Made by a program: the position numbers and the translations under genes. A DNA stretch of 64,000 bases from Astropecten irregularis (Eukaryota; Echinodermata; Asteroidea; Paxillosida; Astropectinidae): positions 16,078,614 through 16,142,613 of the forward strand of contig OZ020247.1 of the NCBI GenBank assembly GCA_963971285.1. The letters are read 5' to 3'. Below are positions 27,101 through 39,100 of this stretch, one piece after another. The notes below the pieces were generated by a model. It did not search any database and was not told the DNA's origin. It was given only the letters and a program-made list of their open reading frames with translations. Position 1 is the stretch's first letter. Each line of letters opens with the position of its first letter.

Positions 27101-30100
27101 TATTAGCAATAATGTCATATGGATTTAGACCTGCAACACTTTAAACTTGAAGAGAAATTTTAAAAACATGTTTGCCCTTTTTGGGTTGCGTCGCTTTTTG
27201 TAATGTCAGTCACGGCAATAAACAACCCCCCTGGTCGGAAGAGCTGAACATGAAATTTCAAAGTTTGATTACTGTAATGTGTATTGGGGTCCCAGTAACC
27301 CTCATACCAAACATGGTTCTGCTGGCTGTAATTGTTTAGACATCAGAGCTGATTTGATATTCAAAATGTGTAAAAAATGTAATGTCAGTCATGGTGGAAT
27401 TGCCCACCTTATGTTGAACATTCCTTGGGGGGCTTTGGCATTGGGGTCGTAAGGGCGCATCAGGGGAAAATAAATGGATGATATGGACAGTTCGGGCATT
27501 CCTGATACACTGATGGCCTTATTCAGTGTGCTCGGTATTGGAGTACAGGGGCCAATTTCACGTCGCTGCTTAACACATAACTTTGCTCAGCATGACATTT
27601 CTGTCTTGATAAAAGCAGGGTCAACAACCAAATTTCCATGTGTTGTGCATCACTTGTGATTGTTCTTTGGCTATTGTTCACTGACCATGAATATCAAATG
27701 GATTTTTTAACGGTGGTTTGTTTAATTGCCATATTGGGCAAGACATTTTTGTGCTTAGCAGGTCCATGAAATTGGTCCCAGTACAGTTACAGTATGTATG
27801 ATGTACACATGTACGTACATGTACACATTAACAGGGCTTGCTTGCAAGCTGGCATTGGCCGATTATATTTGGGAAGTATTAATACTGATAATGCATATCG
27901 ATTCCACTATGGACGTACATGTAATTGCCATGCGTCCAAATGGTGATTGCCTTGTACAGTATATCCCTGGTCATGCTGGTTGATGCCATAGTTCACACAG
28001 CTTGAAATTCATTGAGGAGGTGATCGCTTTGGTCATGGTGACCCTGGTTATCACCCTGTTGCCTCTGGACTAATAAGGGCCTTTATGATACCTGTATGAG
28101 GCTTGAGGCTAGGCTTGGGATTGATTTTGCATCGCTATTTTGGGCCCTAAATTACAATGTGAATGAAGGGCTTGAGAAAGCCTACATGGCAAAGCATGTG
28201 CATGTCTGTAGTACAGTACACCATGGAGGAAAATCCTCCTCCATGGGTACACGTTTAACAAGGGCCTTCGTGGAAACCAGTGTGGAAACCAGCGCTGTGC
28301 AAATATCGTCTCACCCATGTCAAAATACACTATGCTGAGCGCACCACTTTCGATTAAATTCTATTATTTCTTCCTTAAAAAAAAAAAAAAATAGAACAGC
28401 GAAGCATGGCCCACTGCCGTGCAGTCAAGTTACAGTACCGTATGTGTAAAAATTTTACATACCGGTACTGTACCAACATGATAGCATTTGTTTTTACTTT
28501 TTTTCTTTTTTTTTCCGCAAAAGGTGCTTTAATACCGGGGGAGGGGGGGGGGATACTTTAATTATAATCTGTGACAGCAGATTATAAAAGATTGAGAGAC
28601 TGTCAGGATGTAGAGGGTTTTCGTTTATAAATGAAAAACCAAGAAGTTCCAACAAGTGGTAACCAGTGCCAACCAGTCTAGCTACAGAACATGTACCCTT
28701 CAATCTCACCTGCACATGTACAGTGTGAAGGTGTCCAACTATCCATGCAATCAATTCACACAGCTCACACCCCATGCAAGTTTTTATAATGTTTATTATA
28801 CGCACCCAATGATTGATACACATGGGCAACAATAGCTGCTGCAACATGTTACTACTTTGTTCAGTATTTGTCCATTTATGTACAGTAGGCCCCTATTATA
28901 CGGTGCACAGACCATTGAACACATTCAATCAACCAAGGTCACTTCAAGCAACAGACATCCCTCCCCCATCCATGTGACTGAAAGTCAAGTGCATTTATGC
29001 CATGGCAAGAAGTCCCTTTCAGAGGGCATAGGCATGAAAATTGGAACAGCAATGGTGCAGGAAAATAGAGAAATTGTGAAAAACATATCCGGATACAGAT
29101 ACACTAAACCATGTGTACATTGCAGAGGTTTACTAATCTCATTGTACATGTAACTTCCTTTCAATCGTAGGACTTATGATGCATTGCAGCCCAGCGTAGA
29201 ATTTGTAGGATACGTATCTCAAGTTACGATCGATCGTAAGGCTTCGTGAAATCAAAGCCTATACATATACATACTGTACATGTAGGCCTACATGTATGCT
29301 GTACATGTTTAGTTGTGTACATCTTTTATTAGCACAATATTGATGTGTGTAAATGTAATCATGGAGGTACATGTACATGTATCATCAACATACATGTACA
29401 AAGACCACTGACCGGCATACATACATATGTACATACACCGTGCGGTACCTGCGTGATCAATTCAATGCAGAGAGTCAATGGCCAATAATACATACAGTAC
29501 ACATGTACCGCATTTAATCACGTCCACTGTCAGTGTCACACATGTGGTACAATGTACATCTAGTAGTAGTAACTGTGTCCCTGAAACTACATGACGTACA
29601 GTACATGTATGTGTATGATGATTCATGCACACAACCTGAACCACAACAACAACAAAAGCCTATGGATGCTGCCAGGTCATGTATGCACATGGCATTGCCT
29701 ACGTGACATATGACATGTACATGTACATTATACTTCACATACAATGAGTGCATATCGGCTGCCTTGTGGAGATCGAGCACAATAGGTTGAGTATGTCTCC
29801 ACAGGGAAATTCTAAAGGTGTAGGCCTTGAGGACGACACAAAGGTTTTCACGAAACTGATATTTGGAATTAAACTCAAAAAGGAGGAATTTCCAAGGTCC
29901 ACAACACTGCACTTTACATGTATATCCGTTGCAAAGAAGCATTTTAATATCTAAAGGGTATCATGCATCATGTTCGCTAGAAATTTCAATCCAGGAAAGT
30001 GATTCAGGTTGAACTGGGAGCGATTTCAATTCTGCTCTTCGATGAGTGTTCATGTTTAGTACACGAGAACAAAGCCATGTCTCTACAAGGATACAAGTTC

Positions 30101-33100
30101 CAGTCCACGTGTAGCCCTATACAAATGCAAAGCTGTGTGGATGGAAATGCGCGGTATTATTGAACGCATGAGGGCGCTGTTAGGTGTACAACTTTATTAA
30201 CTTCCGGGGATACGATCCGGTTAATTGTCAATTGAGCAGAGGTCATTTACGGACAATTGTGTCTTTTGGGATACAATAGAAGTGTTTATTTTTACTACGA
30301 CGTGTACGAGTTGTATTCTGACACAGCGGTACACAAGAACAAGGCATTGTCAAATGACCCCGGAAGTAATTCGAAGCGCCCTCAAGCGTTCAAAAATACC
30401 GCGCATTGACCAATGGATAATGTTTTTGTAAACTTGTATGACTGCAAAAGGGTAAGAGATCTAAGTACAACTTAGTTGTTGTGATTAAATGTTTATACAT
30501 GTAATTGCAGCCCTATCCTCCTTGATAATTCCCAAAACAGTGATCCTGTTTCACTTTCTGGTTGCCACGCATTTGTCTTGAAAACTTTCAGGACTAGCAC
30601 ATATACATTGTACATGTAGGAATTTAATTTTGCTTGCAGCGACTGCCTCAACGAAACCAAACAATCACAAACATGACATAGAACTAGGTCAATCTGAACA
30701 ACAACTGAAAATGGCAGGGGTATTGTGTGTATTGATGGTATTTGTGGACTGGTGGCAGAAATTCATTGTTCGTTTTTGTTTTGTTCTCATTGGTGTAGGC
30801 CTATGTGTTGCTTGTTTCTTTTATTTGGCGCACCATACATGTATTTGTAACCTTTGACTGAAAACATTAAAAAAGGAGAATTTGTAAGGAAAAGTACATT
30901 TTGCAAAAGTTTCAATTGTTTACGTACAGGTACATACATGTATACATTGTACATGAAAATTGGGAGCCAAGGATGATGTTCAGTGTAGCCAAATGTTTGG
31001 TATAGCGGCGTTCGTTATAGCGCCGTTCCAAGTCACTGACTTACATGTAAGTGTGCACTCTTGCTGTCATAACCAAATAGTGGTAAATACTGAAATGGCC
31101 ACAGCACACTATACATGTACCTAGAAAGAATAGGATGATGGAGCCCTCTCTTGTAACAAACAATCAAACAAACACCCCCAACAAACAAATAAACAAACAA
31201 ACTAACAAATAAGGGCTTTCCATCATCTGTACTAATTCAACGTATTGGCTTGCACAGTGACAGGACCTTAAGTTAATATTTCAATAGCACTCCGCACTCG
31301 CGCTAAAAATAGCACACCGGATCTCAGACATATTACATTGCAACCATTGCAAACGTGTGGTATGTGCGCGTCCATGCACGGTGTACACTACATACATGTA
31401 CATTGTATGTACGTGTGTGAGTCAATGTTTGTCTGACATCTGGGGACTCGTGTGACGTCATTGGTGCGGAGCGCTATTCCAAAATGACATACATGTAACC
31501 TCACTTACAATACATGGAAAATGCAGTATTAAACACACCCAATTAGTCGTGCAGCCGCTACACCTGTGCATATGATATGGACATGTACATGTATAATTCA
31601 TAATTTGTAACAAGCATACGGTACTAAATGTCCACTTGGGACAAAAATTATGAATTATGCCAGACCCTTCACTTACATGCACCTCATAAATTATGCGTAA
31701 ATTTGAAACAACCATTTTAATGATTGCGTACGCGTCACACTCCCAACAACTAATTCATCAAGCAAATTTTGTGTATTGCAAACATTTTTCTTAAATTCAA
31801 GCAACATGTAAGTATTAAGTATACGTGTATTAACACATACAGTTGTACATGTACATGTACATGTATATGGGTACAGTGCCTGAATTAAAAGTACATGTAT
31901 GTACTTACAGGATTGGTAACATACCCAAACAGAAACGTTCACAGATTTACGTACACGTATATGTATTCCTTTCATGATATGAAGATGGAGCTGGCACAAA
32001 CGTTATTAAACTATTTCCAGCTGAAAAACTCCAGTGAATAGATTTGAAATTACAGTGAGCATTTTTCACCTGTTTTCTACAGTTTCCAATGATGACATGA
32101 GCTGAACATTTCACAGGTTTGTTATTATTCCATGACAAATCAAATTATGAACAGAACGCAGCTGCTCTGTCACCTTTACCAGTCCTATATCATGCCTTAA
32201 AATTAATGTACATTTTCCGAATACAAACTATAGATGTTATTTTGGGGGGTCTGAGCCCAAAAAAACTGACCCAGAAGCCAAACAACCCTGATTGCCCGAA
32301 GCTTCTTTTCAGAAGAATATGGGGTTTCCAGGGTGTGAGATGTTGTTCCTGGTTAGGCCTATAATCTAAAGCCACTGGACTTTTTTTGGGGGGCAAAGTT
32401 ACCGAGACGCTGGGTACTTTACCCATTTTAAGTCCAGTGCGGACGTCTCAGGAAGTCTTCCTCTCTGTTACTTTTCCCGACCCGCGCGGGCATTTCTACC
32501 GGCCAACTTCTGCCCAGGAAGATTTCCCGAGACACTTTATTAACCGTGAAAAGTCCAGTGCGGACAGTGCGAGGCGAGTACACTCATGAGCCTAGTATTG
32601 ACAGCTCGGAAATTCTTCCGCGCATGCACATTTAAGTTACCTGAGTCAAAAGTCAAAGAGCAGACACCAAGAAAATTTGCCAATTTTTCATTTACCCATT
32701 TACCCATCCGCCTCTGTGAAACCCCCCAAGAAAAAAAAGTCCAGTGCCGACAGGGTTTTAGTCAACAAGTTGTTTTTTTCCCCAAGTGGTGGTGCTTTAC
32801 TGTTCATGCCGCACTCGAACCTATTGAAAGAATGAGTGTACACATATATGGAAATATGTTCACTGTTTACTTAAAAAAAAAAAAATAACAATTTCAAAAC
32901 ACTGTGCATTGATGAAGGTTCTTTGGATTAAATCTATAACCTTTAAGGCCCGAAACTTGCCTGACATTTGAACAGAAAAGACCTGAAATGAGGTCCCTGG
33001 CTGAAAATGTGGCATCCCTGGATATGAAGTTTACAAAAATGTAACTTGATCAACACATGTATCTGGACTTCCTACATGCACGGTACATGTAGACCTACAG

Positions 33101-36100
33101 TGTACATCCCAACACAAAGGGAAACAAATGTTAAGGCACATTTACATTGTACACATGTTTTACTTCCAGTTGATGTTGAGCATAAACAAATGTCATTTCA
33201 CATTCTCATTTACGATGTAGTGTACATGTATGCATGATGTACATGTAAGCAAAGAGCTACTGTAGGTTGTAAGTCTGCTTGTCACATTTTGGGCACTCCT
33301 TTCCTCAGACCCTGTAAAAAACCTTGAGCTCATTCAATGAGAACTATGGCACATAAAATGTGAAATGTGACCCTACTCTAACTGAAGGGCAACCCTGGAT
33401 GTACATGTACAGTACAGTGTATGAGAACATGATGAGACTACTACACTGTACATGTATGTACTATGACTGAACCTGTACACTACAGATTGTGTGCTGCATG
33501 CATTGGACAGAGTTGCTGTACAGTGTACATGTACTACAAAGACAGGTGTACACGTACATGTAGCAGCTTGTCTGATATATTTGTCATGTGTAGAGTACAT
33601 GAAGATATGCATTTAAATAGAAGCAACTGACTCTATCATAATGAGTCATTGATTCTAATGTTATGGACATTGAAAAATGACCAAATAGGCCTACAGATTG
33701 AGTGGAGCGGGATTCCAAACAGCACCCCCCCCCCCCCCAGTGTTTTAGCCAGGATTTTAAAAATGGGAGTGCAAAATGAAAAATAGGGAGTGCAATCTTG
33801 AAATTCATTTGCGAAACATGAAACACAACTGCGCAGCGCGATGCGCGAAGTCCCTAAGGCAGGATCCAGGCAAAGATTATGTAAGGGTCGAAATTAAACT
33901 ACATTGCTTACTAGCCGGCAGGGACAGCAGAAAAAAAGATACTGGCCCGGCAGAAAATTTGGTGACCTGACACCATTTTGTATTCAATCAGCAGCATTAG
34001 GGGGATACCTGTCATTTCTTCGCCATCTGTCTGTTTATATATTTTACCATATCTTATTTTCTAATTTTACTACTACCAAGGCTTTTGGGGGAATCGGGTA
34101 CCCACATAAAATATAACATTGTACAATCATCGGATCCCTGAAACATAATATAAAATATTAGAAAATAAGAATGAGAAAGTACTAAGCCTTCATTGGCATA
34201 TTGTTAATGACATGCTTTTACAGGTTATTGAATTGACCAGACCCTCGATCCAAATCCCAAGGCTCCCTGACTTCAGCCTTTCCGATTTTTTATGAGTGCC
34301 AAAATTTCCATATCTGGTGTATCTACCGACGTGACAGACCTAACAAAACTAACTAACGCGATCTTAGTTTGTTTTTCAAACACATCAAACACCAACCATG
34401 GAGGAAGAAATATCCATGCACCAACTTATAACTATAATCATTATATGATTGCATGCTATCAGACGTACATGTAGGCCTATCCTGCATGTGTACATTTTAA
34501 CTTGAGATTAAACTTGTTCGATATCCAGTTCTAGACATGTCAAAACATCGTGAAGAAAATATACACATGTAGATTCTACATTATCTTGAAGCCTTGGGCG
34601 TCATATTTTTTCTAAAATGTTTACTAGAATAACTAGGCCTAGACATATTATTCTCGCTCGGAGATCGATGTTGCATTTGTAATTGTAGATGAAGATCGTT
34701 GACAGATCCCCGTGGAAATGTTCTGACCGTGACAGACCGTTCTTCCGAAGTACCATTTTCCTGATCATCTAAATCTTACTTGAATTTCAGCCGGTTATTT
34801 TGTCCATTTAGCCAAGTAGAAACACACTTTTCACAAACTTGATCGAAACAAAATATAGTAAAAGGCCTTCCGAAAACAGCGATCGCACTTCAAAAAGACG
34901 TAAACATCATCATTGCAGACCACGTGCAGTCATATACATTGCACAGTGAAGTCACAGCACGAACAGCTGTCTTGTCCCCGCCGCCAATGTACCGTACACA
35001 TGTACACGCAGTACACGTAGTGCAGTCTGTATTATGCACTGTACATGGGGTTTGGTATCCTGACACAGGCGTATTTTGCAATGCATTGAGTATTATGTTT
35101 TTCCTTAGGCGGAAGGGTGCCTTGCTAAATTAAAAACCATGCTTGTAGTGTACATTATTTATGTTCGCTCCAATCCTAGTTTCGAACCGCAGTTCCAACG
35201 TACTTTACTTCACCGTATTTTCTATTTTGGAATGGTTGATGGGAGAAAAGTTACAAAAAATGTATTTCGGCTAAGAATTCATTGTCATATTTTTCATGTA
35301 AGCAGTGCACGGCTTGATTTGCACCGCCAGGCCGCGCTTGAAAAAATAGGCCGTGATTTCACAAAACTGGCCGTGCAAAACACGGCTGCACGGCTCGCTA
35401 GCTAAAACGCTGCCCCCCCCTTTCCCCCATTACTGTACTGGCACTCTTTAACACCAACTGAGCTAAAAAAAAAAAAGCCCTATGACATGTTGGTGCATTT
35501 TCCTTCCTCTATGGTTGGTGGTGTCCCTTATTTTTAATAGTCAATTATCTTTGTTAATCCACGGAGCTACATACCTGTACGTGTAGGTAAATGTACAGTA
35601 CCTCCATGGTCAATCCAGTCAGTTTCCCTTGTGGTTATTTGATGATTACTGGTACGTTTAATAAGAACAGTTTTAAAATGGACAGATTTTAAACTGACAA
35701 TGATTGCAGCATGTTTAACGCTTTCTTCAATCATACACCATACAGTACTTTTTCTAGGTGATGTTAGCATTCTGAGGCAATTTCTATAACTTGTGTAAAT
35801 TTATCAGCAACTTGCAGAAAGTAATGTACTAAAATGCCAGACACATTTCTACAGTACATAATTTTATATCTTTTTATCTGCCAAGGTGTCCTACTACATA
35901 CGAGAAAACATACATATATGTACAGGGGCCAATTTCATAAAACTGTTAAGCACAAAAATGTGCTAAGCATGACATTTTTGTCTTAACAAAAACAGGGTTA
36001 ACAACCAAATTTCCACGTGTTGTGTATCACTTGTGATTGTTCTTTGGCTGTTGTTCGCTAACCATGAATATCAAATGGAATTTTCAATGGTGGTTTGTTT

Positions 36101-39100
36101 TATTGAGCGAGACATTTACATGTACAGTGTGTGCTAAGCAAATTTTTGTGCTTAACAGTTTTATGAAATTGGCCCCTGGTGTATGTGACAATCAAACAGC
36201 ATGTGATATCATTTATCATACACTATCTAGATTAGATTACCATGTATTTTCCTGGAATCGAGTACCAAGCACACTGTACACATAATGTACGGTATATTAA
36301 ACTGCCTTGTGTGACATGTGCCTTGGAATTATGTTGCAGAGACATGACTCATTTTTATGGAGCCAGTCACAAATACATTGTGGTGTACGTGTCATGGGGT
36401 CGATTTCACCAAACTCATCATAACTTACAATCAATCATAGGACTTACATGACGTATGTAAGACGCATTGGACTTGGAGCCTTATGAACACGCACCAAACG
36501 GCACCATGTACATGTAGGATACGATGGGTTGTCTTTCGTAACTCAGACTTGAGTTACGATCGATCCTAGGGCTTCGTGAAATCAACCCCTGGTCTAGTTA
36601 ATACTGAACACCAGTGCACTGTTGGAGCTTTCATCCCTAGCAATAAGACAAACACAGCAGGATAAGAGCCAAGAGACATGAGACAGGCCTCTTGTTCCTT
36701 CATGTAACACCATCATTTACATTCTATTGCCTCAATGTATCATGACGGGACATGATACGTTACGGATCCACTAGAAACAAATAAATATATCACCCGGGAG
36801 GAATTTCTTCCTTGACTGCTTGGAATCCAAGAGCTATCTGTCACTCTGTCAAATAGCATGGCACTGGCCTAGTTGGAAGTCATGAACATACATGTATGAT
36901 GTACCCCACAGGGCCCTACTGTCACTGATTGCTAAATGTGATGTACATGTGTTTGAGTCTCCAGTCACTTTATAGTGCTTTGAGCACAGCCTGCATTTAA
37001 CTCACTGGACTGTAGCGACCATATGGCGGCCATTAACATGATGAAATTCCATATAATTCTAAGCAGACCGCCACTTTCCGATAACAGAGAACTTTTCGGA
37101 AGGAAATTAATAAGGTATGTATCATTAGAAGAACTATGAAAAACATTGGTGCCTTGCCCCTCCCCCTGGTCATTACCCTCAAAGCCCCCTTCCCCATTTC
37201 ATTGTTTGTCTACAAAATAATATCACAATCATGAACATCATTTCTGTCACAAGCGAAGGAATTTTGGAGAAATATATATCTCAAAATCTATGGGGTATTC
37301 AAAGTTTAAACTTTGTTAATTTCAATGAAAGGTGAACAAAGAAACATTGAATGGAGCGGGATTCGAACCAGTGACCTCCAGCCCTGAACACAGTAGTTTC
37401 AGTCAATTTCCCTTGTGGTTGTTTGATGATTATTTTTGTTAAATTTCAATTAATTATGATTGCAACATACACAGGTCTGCAATTGAAAAACAAATAAAAA
37501 ATGCTAGGGCCTATGTCCCGGTACAATGTACATACAGTTTTACAATTTTGCTGGTTAATCAATGAATAGGCCTATTGATTACACATTTTTTAGAATCTGA
37601 ATAAACACACATCATGACCAAAAAGTACACCACGACCCTAGTAGAGATCAAAGTTCACTACGCTGATAAGCCATTAATGAGATTCTTCAATTATGACTGT
37701 TAAGCATTCAGACCGTTACAAGAGTCCAAAGTTTACCAAACTGCAAAACTATCGCTTATGGCAGTCGTTATGATATCTGTATGCAGCCAATGCATTGACA
37801 CATCCATGGGCAAACCTAGCTGCCGCCATTAATATATGAATTATTTCAGAGTCGCTTAGCAAAAAATTATGTGCTTAGCAAATTTCTATGCTAAGCAAAA
37901 CAGAATCAGCCGTGAACCAGTTGCCATCAATACTTTACATGTAGGAATTTGGTTGGTAACCCATTAGGATCATATTGTGTGCTTAACAGCTCAATGAAAT
38001 CAGCACAGGGACCAATTTCATAGAGCTGCTTTTAAGGCTTTTAAGCACAAAAATTGCAAAACATGAAAAGTCTTCCTTGATCAAACAGGATAACCAACCA
38101 AGTTTTCATGTGATGTTCACTGTTTTTGACTTGTATTCGGCCATTCTTTGCTGAGAATAACATTCACAAGGAGTTTTGGCTGGCATACTGATTTTTATAA
38201 TTTACCAAGGTTTTTGGTGCTTAAAAGCAAATTTCGGTGCTCTAAGCAGCTCAATGAAACTGGCACAGGTCTGACCCTTAGCATTGAAACTTACATTGTT
38301 GGTGCCATTCTCTCCAGATGGCGTTGTTCAGTCTGATCTTGTCCTTCCAGGTTAGTTTCATTCCCTTGAAAGTCTTCCATTTGGGCGACACAAGCCTGGC
38401 CCTACACAAGGAAGAAGAGTATAACACTGTTGATATACATGTAGGCCTTGCAGTGATATAATTTTCATTTCACAAATTTGCGAGAAAGCCTTTTAATGAC
38501 AAAAATCACTTGTCATACCAATACTGTAAGGTGACCAGACGACGTCCCCAATTTCCGGGGACAGTCCCTGATTTGACAGTGGCGTCCCCTCCCCGGTGAA
38601 AAATGGTCCCCGATTCGACGAAATGCCCCCGAAAATTCTAATTGTCCTAAATAAAATAAAAACTTAACAAAGTGTACAGTATGGTCACCTTACAGTATGT
38701 GCTGAAGAAGATCCATTCTTCAGAGAAGCATGCGAAGACAACCACCTAAGCATAATGTAACCCACTCATGTCAACTGGACAAGATGTCCATAGATGCCAC
38801 CATTTAAATGTAGGCACCATCTGGATTCAAATTTTTTTCAAAATTATACCCCTCTCCCGGACACAGATCACTGTCCCCAGATCATCTCAACAAAATATGG
38901 TCACCTTTCAATATTGGGAATTTTTTTTCAACTTCAAGAACGTCTGGAAGTCTCTTACATGTCTCTATCTGTTGTTTGGACCCTTTTTTGTCAGCAATTT
39001 GTATTAATTTATTCAAGAGCTACATTCAAAATGTGCAGGACTCTCCACAAACTTGGTGCATGACCATCAATGTGAACGACATGAAACGTTTTACCAGACG

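Larger units (their letters stand above)
13852..38294. repeat. 24.4-kb Mondo intron 2 with dispersed GTACAT tracts
   Basis: The central part (about 18480-36300) is strewn with short tracts of TACATGTACATGTA, each a few units long and self-complementary, for example 18524-18566, 18700-18722, 24350-24505, 26760-26830 and 31848-31866. Apart from the repeats listed separately I see no exon; the flanking exon phases leave no need for one. Confidence 0.8.
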
